Below, piece after piece: positions 56,788 through 64,000 of a stretch of DNA of 64,000 nucleotides. Within the stretch, counting starts at the first letter, position 1. Each line of letters starts with the position of its first letter. The notes under the pieces were generated by a model. That model made no database searches, was not told the DNA's origin, and saw nothing but the letters and a program-made list of their open reading frames with translations. The DNA comes from Akkermansiaceae bacterium (GTDB lineage: Bacteria > Verrucomicrobiota > Verrucomicrobiia > Verrucomicrobiales > Akkermansiaceae): assembly GCA_905182475.1 (NCBI GenBank), contig CAJJBR010000033.1, positions 24,943 through 88,942 on the forward strand, given 5' to 3'. Both the position numbers and the translations under genes were made by a program.

Positions 56788-56923
56788 ATTGTAAAGATAT
56801 GTGAAATAAATTTTCAGGCAATGATTTGGATGGGCCTTGCCTCTTGCATCGAATCGCTCACGGCTTCAGGTTTTGCGGGCACCAAAGGGAATCCCGGGAG
56901 CGGGATTCCAAGGAGAAAATTTT

Positions 56924-57799
56924 ATGGAAGAATCAGCAAACAACAACGCCATCGCCGCAACCGCCGCCTCGCTCGGGGAGAGAATCTCCGCATCTGAAGG
57001 AGCCGCTGGGAATGCCGGGATCAACCACTCCGTATGCCGCTGGTGCTACGACGATATTCCTCTCGAGGTTTTCTGCGCGGCTGCGAAAGAGATCGGGTTG
57101 CAATCCATCGAACTACTAGAAACATCGGACTTCGCGACCCTAGAAAAATTTGGACTCACCTGTGCCATGGTTACATTTCCGACGACGACCACGAAGGACG
57201 GGGTGAAGTGCGGCATGATCGAGAAAGCTTTCAACCGGACTGAGCATCACGATGCTTTGGTGGAGGTTTATGAAAAGACCTTGAACGACTGTGCAGCCGT
57301 CGGTGCGAAGCAGCTTATCTGCTTTGCCGGGAACCGCGAAGGGATGGATGACGAGCAAGGCTTGGAGAATTGCTCGAACGGGCTCAAGCGAATTCTGCCG
57401 CTTGCGGAAAAGCTGGGGATCACCCTGTCGATGGAACTGCTCAACTCCCGTGTCGATCACCCCGACTACATGTGCGACCGAAGCTCATGGGGCACGGCGC
57501 TTGTGGACAGGACCGCAAGCCCGAATTTCAAGCTGCTCTACGACATTTACCACATGCAAGTCATGGAGGGTGACGTCATCGCGACCATACTCGCCAAGCA
57601 CGAATATTTCTCTCATTACCATACCGGTGGGGTGCCAGGTCGCAACGAGATCGACGAGACCCAGGAGCTGTATTACCCGGCCATCATGAGAGCCATCGTG
57701 GACACCGGATACACCGGTTACGTCGGCCAGGAATTTATTCCTAAAAACCCGGACAAGCTCGCCAGCCTGAAGCAGGGCGTGGGGATCTGCACGGTGTGA
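56924..57799 (+). CDS. Hydroxypyruvate isomerase-like TIM-barrel protein
   Basis: VGAKQLICFAGNREGMDDEQGLENCSNGLKRILPLAEKLGITLSMELLNSRVDHPDYMCD...FKLLYDIYHMQVMEGDVIATI; RBS aaggag upstream. Confidence 0.88.
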   Translation: MEESANNNAIAATAASLGERISASEGAAGNAGINHSVCRWCYDDIPLEVFCAAAKEIGLQSIELLETSDFATLEKFGLTCAMVTFPTTTTKDGVKCGMIEKAFNRTEHHDALVEVYEKTLNDCAAVGAKQLICFAGNREGMDDEQGLENCSNGLKRILPLAEKLGITLSMELLNSRVDHPDYMCDRSSWGTALVDRTASPNFKLLYDIYHMQVMEGDVIATILAKHEYFSHYHTGGVPGRNEIDETQELYYPAIMRAIVDTGYTGYVGQEFIPKNPDKLASLKQGVGICTV

Positions 57800-58034
57800 G
57801 CCCCTCCTTGGCGAGAATCGTTCGGCCCCAGGCAGAGGATAACCGGGGCGTCCGCGAGGTTGGATGGTCCCAGGTTTTTGGTGGGGTTCCAGTTCAGTCA
57901 ATCGGGGATCTGCTCCACCAGCAGCGAGGTAGCCTTCCGTTTCTCCGGCCATTGCCGAGCCATGGTCTGTGAAGGCTTCCGTATTCGCTCGGATTTAATG
58001 TCGGGCTGTGGACGTCGAATCGCGGATGAAAGGG

Positions 58035-58049
58035 GCGATCGAAGATCGC
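58035..58049. repeat. REP-like hairpin
   Basis: gcgatc-gaa-gatcgc just downstream of the lptB stop; no U-tract. Confidence 0.4.
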
Positions 58050-58051
58050 AC

Positions 58052-58831
58052 CTACATTTTGAAATCCTCGCCGAGGTAGTATTTCTTGGCGATGGGATCG
58101 TTGACGAGTTCGTCGGAAGGCCCTTCGAGGATGACTTTGCCATCGTGGATAAGGAAGGCGCGGTCGGTGATGGAAAGGGTCTCACGGACAGAGTGGTCGG
58201 TGATGAGAATGGCGATGCCGTCCTTTTCCCGAAGGTCGCGGACGATGCGCTGGATATCTTCCACTGCGATCGGGTCGATACCTGCGAATGGCTCGTCGAG
58301 CATGAGGACTTTCGGATCCGAGCAGAGGGAACGTGCGATGGCGAGGCGGCGTTTCTCACCGCCGGAAAGGGTGATGGCCTGGGATTTGGAAAGCTTGGTG
58401 ATACCGAAGCGATCCAGTAGGTCGTCGGCGCGTTCCCGTTGGTTCGCGCGTGAGAGGCCGGGGCGTGTCTCGAGGATGGCGAGCAGGTTTTCCCGAACCG
58501 TGAGCTTTCTGAAAATGGATTCCTCCTGAGGGAGGTAGCCGAGGCCGAGCCTAGCACGGCGGTGCATGGGGAGCTTGGAGATGTCCCGCCCAAGAAGCTG
58601 AACAGAGCCGCTTTCCGCCGGGATGAGACCGGCGATCATGTAGAAGGAAGTGGTTTTCCCCGCGCCATTGGGGCCGAGTAATCCGACGATTTCACGCGGC
58701 TTGACGGTGATGCAAACCCCATCAACGACTGCGCGGCCATTGTAGGTTTTACGGAGTCCTTGGGCGGAGAGAACGGCGTTCTTGGTGTTTTTGCAGGTGG
58801 AGCCGGGATCGTGCACTGATTTAAAATTCAA
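58052..58831 (-). CDS. lptB: LPS export ABC transporter ATP-binding protein LptB
   Basis: LLGPNGAGKTTSFYMIAGLI...GLGYLPQEESIFRKLTVRENL...LSGGEKRRLAIARSLCSDPKVLMLDEPFAGIDPIAV; true start may be downstream of the TTG at 58831. Confidence 0.95.
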   Translation of the reverse strand: MNFKSVHDPGSTCKNTKNAVLSAQGLRKTYNGRAVVDGVCITVKPREIVGLLGPNGAGKTTSFYMIAGLIPAESGSVQLLGRDISKLPMHRRARLGLGYLPQEESIFRKLTVRENLLAILETRPGLSRANQRERADDLLDRFGITKLSKSQAITLSGGEKRRLAIARSLCSDPKVLMLDEPFAGIDPIAVEDIQRIVRDLREKDGIAILITDHSVRETLSITDRAFLIHDGKVILEGPSDELVNDPIAKKYYLGEDFKM

Positions 58832-58853
58832 GTTTCAAAATTTAACTCTCAAG
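58819..58853 (-). repeat. Heptameric A/T-rich array at/upstream of the lptB start
   Basis: Minus strand: CTTGAGAG TTAAATT TTGAAAC TTGAATT TTAAATC. Confidence 0.55.
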
Positions 58854-58875
58854 GAAGATGAAGAGAAGAAAGAGG

Positions 58876-60132
58876 TTATTGGCCGTTGAGATTGAGGTTG
58901 CCGCCCATCTGCCAGTTGCCCTGGGTAGAGAAGGAGCCGTTGTTGAGGAGTCGGAGGGTGAGGTTGGGTTCTTTGGCGCGGGCGAAGAAGTTACCTTGTT
59001 TTACCCACGGGAAGCCGCCGCTAATGATGATTTCACCGCTCTGGACGCTGTAAGTGAGGATGGCACCGCTTGCTTCGACAGGAGCTTTTCCGACAACACT
59101 TTTCTGAAGGATTTTTACGGCTCCTGTAGCGAGAAGTTTTTTCACATCGCCGAAGTTTGCGGTCGGGCCGACAGCCTTTTTGGGATCGCCCTTTTGCGCG
59201 CCCTTTTTCGCTGCCTTTTTCGCTGCCGGCTTCTTGTCGAAAAAGATTTTCAGTTCGTTGGCTCCACTGAGGTTGAAGCGGGGATCGGTCACTCTGACGT
59301 TTTCCAAATAGACCAGCACTCCCTCATCGGCATCGAAATACATTCCGCCGTCGCAGTCGATCACGGTGTCGTTTTTGCCTGGAACGATATCAAGCGGCTT
59401 TGGATCTTCATTTACGCCATCCACCGCGATGGTGTTGATATCGTTTTTGTGCATGAAAGCGTTGGCGGCTTCGGTCGCTTTATTCCCAGCTTTGCGGTCT
59501 GTGGTAAGTTCTGAGGAAGTGGATTGATTTGCGGCGTCGACCTTGGGTTTCGCTGTCTTCGCATCGGCCTTGATTTCCGCGAGTTCCTCCGGGGAAACGA
59601 ATGCCGGTGGCGCGGCAGGAAGGATGGCCGGAGCGAATGCGAGGAGGGCAACTACTGGGAAGGTGAGTGGGTTTGTGTTCATGGAGGTGGCTGTAGGTGG
59701 CGGGCTGAGGCGGGTGGAGACCGGCCCGAGGAGAAAGCCTTTCCCGGAATCAAAAGAGTAAACCAAGCCGCCGCCGGTTGCTGTGAGGGGGGCGCGGGTG
59801 AGTTTGACTTCCTGCTTTGCGGTCAGACTGGACTTTTCCTGATCGAAAAGGGCGCGGGTGAGTTCGACCCTGCCGCTAGGGGTTCGGTCGGGATTGTAAA
59901 AGCGGATCAGCACATCCTCGCCTTGGATGCGGTCGCCGTCGATCAGGGTCATGGTTTCCGCCTTGAGATCGCCGACGAGGCGGCGCTGCGCATCATAACG
60001 GGGTAGTAAAACACCGTGCAGGACGCTGCCGTTCGGCAAAAGAGCGATGGGTGACTTTTTTATCACAGTTCCCGGCTCCTGGGCATATAGCAGGGGGGCG
60101 GAAAGGAAGAGGATGGATAGGCGCAGGTTCAA
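58876..60132 (-). CDS. LptA/LptC (OstA)-like protein
   Basis: 418 aa, signal peptide, upstream of lptB; DTVIDCDGGMYFDADEGVLVYLENVRVTDPRFNLSGANELKIFF...ASGAILTYSVQSGEIIISGGFPWV. Confidence 0.7.
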   Translation of the reverse strand: MNLRLSILFLSAPLLYAQEPGTVIKKSPIALLPNGSVLHGVLLPRYDAQRRLVGDLKAETMTLIDGDRIQGEDVLIRFYNPDRTPSGRVELTRALFDQEKSSLTAKQEVKLTRAPLTATGGGLVYSFDSGKGFLLGPVSTRLSPPPTATSMNTNPLTFPVVALLAFAPAILPAAPPAFVSPEELAEIKADAKTAKPKVDAANQSTSSELTTDRKAGNKATEAANAFMHKNDINTIAVDGVNEDPKPLDIVPGKNDTVIDCDGGMYFDADEGVLVYLENVRVTDPRFNLSGANELKIFFDKKPAAKKAAKKGAQKGDPKKAVGPTANFGDVKKLLATGAVKILQKSVVGKAPVEASGAILTYSVQSGEIIISGGFPWVKQGNFFARAKEPNLTLRLLNNGSFSTQGNWQMGGNLNLNGQ

Positions 60133-60251
60133 ATTTTCCTAAGAGGTTTGAAATCGCTGGCAGAATAGCCACCACAGGCTGTGAGACAATCGGAATGTCA
60201 TAAACAATACCAAGTGTTGATTTGGCCGTGCAGGGGGGCGATGCTGCGCGC

Positions 60252-60716
60252 ATGAAACCAAAGGTTGGAGAGATGGCACCAGATTTCACGGCAACAGTCG
60301 TGGATGGGGAAACAGAATCGGAGATTTCCTTGGAAAGACTTCGTGGGGAGGTGGTGGTGCTGGTGTTTTACCCGAAAGACAATACCCCTGGCTGCACGAT
60401 CCAAGCCTGCTCCCTCCGGGAAAACTGGGACGATATCAAAGATAAGGCGCGGGTGTTCGGTGTGAGTGGAGATTCGGTGACGAGCCACAAAAAGTTCATT
60501 TCGAAGAAAAGGCTGCCTTACCCGCTTATCGCGGATGTGGACAAAAAGATCGTAGAAGCATACGGGGTGTGGGTGCAGAAGTCGATGATGGGAAAAAAAT
60601 TCATGGGAATCGAGAGAAGCACTTTTGTCATTGGTGAAGACGGTCGGTTGAAAGGTATTTTGGAAAAAGCCTCGCCTCTGAGCCACACTGAGAAGCTTCT
60701 GGAACTTTTGGGATGA
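60252..60716 (+). CDS. bcp: Peroxiredoxin (BCP family)
   Basis: VGEMAPDFTATVVDG...VVVLVFYPKDNTPGCTIQACSLRENWDDIKD...VFGVSGDSVTSHKKFI. Confidence 0.94.
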   Translation: MKPKVGEMAPDFTATVVDGETESEISLERLRGEVVVLVFYPKDNTPGCTIQACSLRENWDDIKDKARVFGVSGDSVTSHKKFISKKRLPYPLIADVDKKIVEAYGVWVQKSMMGKKFMGIERSTFVIGEDGRLKGILEKASPLSHTEKLLELLG

Positions 60717-60756
60717 GTGGGATGAGTGGGATGAGTGGGATGAGTGGGATGAGTGG
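60712..60756 (+). repeat. 9-bp minisatellite gatgagtgg x5
   Basis: Five exact tandem copies spanning the bcp stop and the next gene's start, encoding (MSG)n. Confidence 0.95.
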
Positions 60757-61219
60757 GAATGTGAAATCTGGTGAGGTTCCTCACATCGGGTTGGCGATTT
60801 TTGCCACCGGAGTGATGGCGCTTGGCTTGGCTGTGGGGTTGCGGTTTCTGAAACTGGTGGGTAGCTTGGACGTTTTTTTTGAAACGGTGTTTTTACCAAA
60901 AGGAATGGATGCCGCCCTGCGCTCGCTGGATCCGGTGATGCTATGGATTGCAACGGCGGTTTTGGCTTTCGCCCTGCCGGCGGTGATGCTGAATGTTCCT
61001 GGAAGCTGGCGACGAACTGTGGTCTGGGCTGGGACTCTTGCTCTCACGCTTTCCTGGGGACCGGTGATGCTGCTTGCATCCTACAAACCTGAAATCGGGG
61101 TGGCGGTGGTCGCCGTTCTGTGGTCGGGTTTCTGTGCAATGATTTACGCAATAAACCACGTCCTGCCGGTTGATAGGACGCCTGTAATTGTAACCTCAGA
61201 AAACGATGGCACGCGCTGA
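60713..61219 (+). CDS. Small multi-TM protein with variable (MSG)n N-terminus
   Basis: MSGMSGMSGMSGMSGNVKSGEVPHIGLAIFATGVMALGLAVGL... four predicted TM helices. Confidence 0.7.
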   Translation: MSGMSGMSGMSGMSGNVKSGEVPHIGLAIFATGVMALGLAVGLRFLKLVGSLDVFFETVFLPKGMDAALRSLDPVMLWIATAVLAFALPAVMLNVPGSWRRTVVWAGTLALTLSWGPVMLLASYKPEIGVAVVAVLWSGFCAMIYAINHVLPVDRTPVIVTSENDGTR

Positions 61220-61811
61220 CTTTCCCGCTCCGGTTAAAAAACTCGTGGCGGATCTGAAACGACTTCCCGGCATCGGCCCGCGCAGTGCGGAGCGAATGGC
61301 GGTATGGCTTCTCCAGCACAAAAAGGCAGAGCCGCTGGTTCTCGCAGAGTCGCTGGTGGAAGCACATGAAAAGATCGTCGCCTGTCCGGTTTGCGGCTTT
61401 TTTGCGACCCGCAAGATTTGTGAAATCTGCTCGGACCCGAAGCGCGACGAAAGTATCCTCTGTGTAGTCGAGCAAGCAACCGATGTTCTTCCTCTTGAGC
61501 GCTCGGGAGCTTTCAAAGGCCGCTACCATTGCCTTGGCGGGAAGCTCTCACCTCTGGATCGCGTTTCCCCGGAAGATCTCAATATCCCGGAACTCATGCG
61601 GCGGGTAGATTCTGCCGGAGAAATCGAAATCATCCTCGCACTGGGAGCCGATGTGGAAGGGGAAGCTACATCGAACTATCTTGCCGACATGCTGCGTGGA
61701 AAATCCGCAAAGGTGACCCGCATCGCCCAAGGCCTCCCCGCAGGCGGTGGACTTGAATACGCCGACGAGTTGACCCTGATACGCGCACTTCAGGGTCGGA
61801 GGGATTTTTAG
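61206..61811 (+). CDS. recR: Recombination protein RecR
   Basis: LVADLKRLPGIGPRSAERMAVWLL...CPVCGFFATRKICEICSDPKRDESILCVVEQATDV...FKGRYHCLGGKLSPLDRVSPEDL. Confidence 0.96.
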   Translation: MARADFPAPVKKLVADLKRLPGIGPRSAERMAVWLLQHKKAEPLVLAESLVEAHEKIVACPVCGFFATRKICEICSDPKRDESILCVVEQATDVLPLERSGAFKGRYHCLGGKLSPLDRVSPEDLNIPELMRRVDSAGEIEIILALGADVEGEATSNYLADMLRGKSAKVTRIAQGLPAGGGLEYADELTLIRALQGRRDF

Positions 61812-61923
61812 ATCGGATTAATCAAAGCCCGGGGAAAGCCTTCGTCAGATCCAGGTGATCCCCGTTGCCGCGCTGGAGATCTCGGAACTTGTCCGTGGAG
61901 AAGATGCGTATAGCTTATAGGAA

Positions 61924-63177
61924 ATGTTTGCCAAATTTTTCGCCGCCTCGCTTGCCGTTTTTGCCGGATTAATTCCACTCTTTGTTGCAGCCAAGCCGAT
62001 ACCATGCCCGCTGGATCCGCTGCTCGAGATTCCTACGAACTGGCAGATGACCCCAGACGAATTTGAGAACCACTTCAAAGACGGGGAGAACAAACTTTTC
62101 ACTTGGCTCACGAAAGACCGCAACCGTGCGAAGATCGGGCGGAAGCTCTATTCAAACACGGAGATTGATCTCACTGTTTTCGAGGGCGCAGTGCCAGTAG
62201 AGGAGGCCATCGTGGATTTCTCCGATGGAAAACTGAATTTGGTTACCCTCTCGATTTTCAACCGTGGCGATGCGGGGGATATCTCTGTTGAAGAGTTTGG
62301 AGACCATTTCAAGACGACTGGGAAAGGGGTTGGTGAGACAATTGGAACGAAACCCCGGCGCAAGGATGCGGATCCGAACAGCGGACTACTCACTGCCGGA
62401 TACACTTGGTATTCACGGGAAAATGGTAGCGCGGTACTCGAGCACAACGAGAAGGCAATTGATGGCGGCGATAGGGAATTCCTGCGTCTTCGTTTTGCTC
62501 GCCCGGATGCCAACGGTCCGCTCGCCGCGTCCATGCTCCATCGCCGCGGCGGCGCCGCTACAAGGTTGCGCGATCTACCGGATAACCTGGAAAAGGCCGA
62601 CAACGGAGACGTTTTCATCGCGAACCTCCCCATGGTAGATCAGGGCGCCAAGGGTTACTGTGTCGCCGCGACCACCCAGCGCGCCTTCGAATACTACGGA
62701 ATTGGCGCGGACATGCATCAGATCGCACAGATCGCGGAGTCCGATCCTGAGAAGGGCACCAGCACGCTTCTCATGGCCAAGCAACTCGACAAAATCGACT
62801 ACCGCTTCAAAACCCGCCTCGATATCATCGGGATGGGATCGCCCGGAAAACTCACCGATGTGAAGGTGAAGAAGGGTGAATACTTCGTGGGGAAGGAGGT
62901 CGATGAGCGGAAATTTCTCAAGAAAATCCACAGCTATATTGACATCGGGCTGCCCCTCCTCTGGTCTCTGGAACTGGGAAGATATCCTGAAACCCCCCAG
63001 CTCAATCCTCAGACTTCCGGCGGCCACATGCGCATGATTATCGGCTACAACGACAGCACCGAAGAGATCATCTTCTCCGATTCATGGGGTTACGGACACG
63101 AGTTCAAAAAGATGAAAATGTCGGATGCCTATAAGGCGACCCACGGGCTTTTCGTTCTGAAGCCAACGGTGCATTGA
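61924..63177 (+). CDS. C39-like (papain-fold) peptidase domain secreted protein
   Basis: Signal peptide; LPMVDQGAKGYCVAATTQRAFEYYGIGADMHQIAQIA; GGHMRMIIGYNDSTEEIIFSDSWGYGHEFKKM. Confidence 0.8.
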   Translation: MFAKFFAASLAVFAGLIPLFVAAKPIPCPLDPLLEIPTNWQMTPDEFENHFKDGENKLFTWLTKDRNRAKIGRKLYSNTEIDLTVFEGAVPVEEAIVDFSDGKLNLVTLSIFNRGDAGDISVEEFGDHFKTTGKGVGETIGTKPRRKDADPNSGLLTAGYTWYSRENGSAVLEHNEKAIDGGDREFLRLRFARPDANGPLAASMLHRRGGAATRLRDLPDNLEKADNGDVFIANLPMVDQGAKGYCVAATTQRAFEYYGIGADMHQIAQIAESDPEKGTSTLLMAKQLDKIDYRFKTRLDIIGMGSPGKLTDVKVKKGEYFVGKEVDERKFLKKIHSYIDIGLPLLWSLELGRYPETPQLNPQTSGGHMRMIIGYNDSTEEIIFSDSWGYGHEFKKMKMSDAYKATHGLFVLKPTVH

Positions 63178-63299
63178 ATCACGAAATTCTGGTGATTGTC
63201 CGCGCTAGGGTATAATTTCCCATTAAAAGTGGTAAACTCCCTTCAAGCTTGAAATATAGTTAAGTTTTACTTACTTTAGATCTTATTCCCTGAGACCCA

Positions 63300-63560
63300 A
63301 TGACAAAGAGCCAGTGCCCCCTCTGGATTACCCTAGCGTTCACCTGCCTGGTCATGGCTTCTTTGGCTCAAAATGTCGCAATTGAATTCACCTATTCGAC
63401 TGATAATACCTCAACTCTGATCCTAACCGCGCCAAATCTGACGGCGGCGGATCGTGATGCTGTATCCTACAGCTACGAGATGGATGCGGGGGGTGCAATT
63501 TCCGGAGCTTCTGCCTCTTTGTATTCGGACGGATCTACCACGGGAAACAGTGACGATATT
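63300..63560 (+). pseudogene. Truncated secreted protein N-terminus interrupted by IS remnant
   Basis: MTKSQCPLWITLAFTCLVMASLAQNVAIEFTYSTDNTSTLILTAPNLTAADRD...; ORF then runs antisense into transposase-like sequence. Confidence 0.6.
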
Positions 63561-63831
63561 TCAGGCCTTTTTGGTGGAGTCGGTCGGTGATGTCCCAATC
63601 CAGGGATTTCCAGGCTCTGTTGTTGTCGGGGCGGACTTTGCGGGTGCTTTCCAAGAGGAAGAGTTCGCTGTCGTAGAGATTGTCCGTGATGCGGCGGATG
63701 ACGCTCAGAGCAAGGCCGAAGCGGTCGATGGGTTTCATGCCGAGGGTGCTGTGCTCGCGGTTGTGGTAGGTGGTTTCGACCCATTGGGTGAACTCGTCGT
63801 CGAGCAGCTTGTCTTTAATATTCGGTTTCAT
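63535..63831 (-). mobile_element. IS transposase (integrase-core) C-terminal remnant
   Basis: DEFTQWVETTYHNREHSTLGMKPIDRFGLALSVIRRITDNLYDSELFLLESTRKVRPDN; typical rve/DDE C-terminal region. Confidence 0.75.
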
Positions 63832-64000
63832 GATGTGTCCTTTGATTGATTCTCTCAGGACATCGCCAGAAAAGCACTTACACAGAATTCCTTACACCCT
63901 CATGTTCGAGTATCGGTTCGAACAAAAAAACGCAGTCCCCGGGTGACGGTGTCGTGACCTGATTCCGCCAGACCCCGGAGGTAGCCATGCGCCACCACGG

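Noticed and set aside
60712-60756. Tandem repeat as a possible CRISPR array
   Set aside because: 9-bp contiguous units without spacers; coding minisatellite
63900-63925. gttcgagtatcggttcgaac as a tRNA T-arm
   Set aside because: Simple palindrome; no acceptor, D-arm or anticodon structure around it
1-64000. Stop-codon reassignment or recoding as explanation for in-frame stops
   Set aside because: TAG, TGA and TAA all interrupt genes while well-supported genes (recR, hisF, lipB, tsaB) terminate normally; other lesions are indels

Overview
This 64 kb window looks like a bacterial chromosome segment. Gene content and style (PVC-type CxxCH/HEAT protein, DUF1080, ECF sigma operons, LptB/LptF, MFS-PlsC fusion) suggest a Verrucomicrobia-like (PVC) genome; taxonomy is inferred, not computed. 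About 45 coding regions can be supported. Housekeeping genes include ruvC, lipB, comM/yifB, cysE, hisF, rpmE2, tsaB, an LptF/G permease, lptB, bcp and recR. Others include an RND pump, a SulP transporter, a DASS transporter, a PAS histidine kinase with a response regulator, a VIT/VWA/DUF2135 protein, two HDAC-family proteins and a pseudokinase-SUMF fusion. No rRNA, tRNA or CRISPR was recognised. The most notable feature is gene decay. At least ten loci carry in-frame stops, frameshifts, internal in-frame deletions or partial duplications: a transglutaminase missing its catalytic His/Asp segment, a rearranged comM fragment, an SLBB export gene with a TGA, a PDZ gene in an ECF operon, a DUF3368 toxin with its core excised, a zincin-type secreted protein with several lesions, a PadR gene and an IS remnant. 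Non-coding structure includes heptameric TTTGANN arrays beside at least five genes, a 198-bp element with 22-bp inverted termini whose interior recurs circularly permuted 28 kb away, REP-like hairpins, an AACCACCGATT inverted-repeat element, and a 9-bp minisatellite across a stop/start junction. No clearly novel defence or biosynthetic system was found; the heptad arrays and the permuted repeat are the best candidates for undescribed biology.
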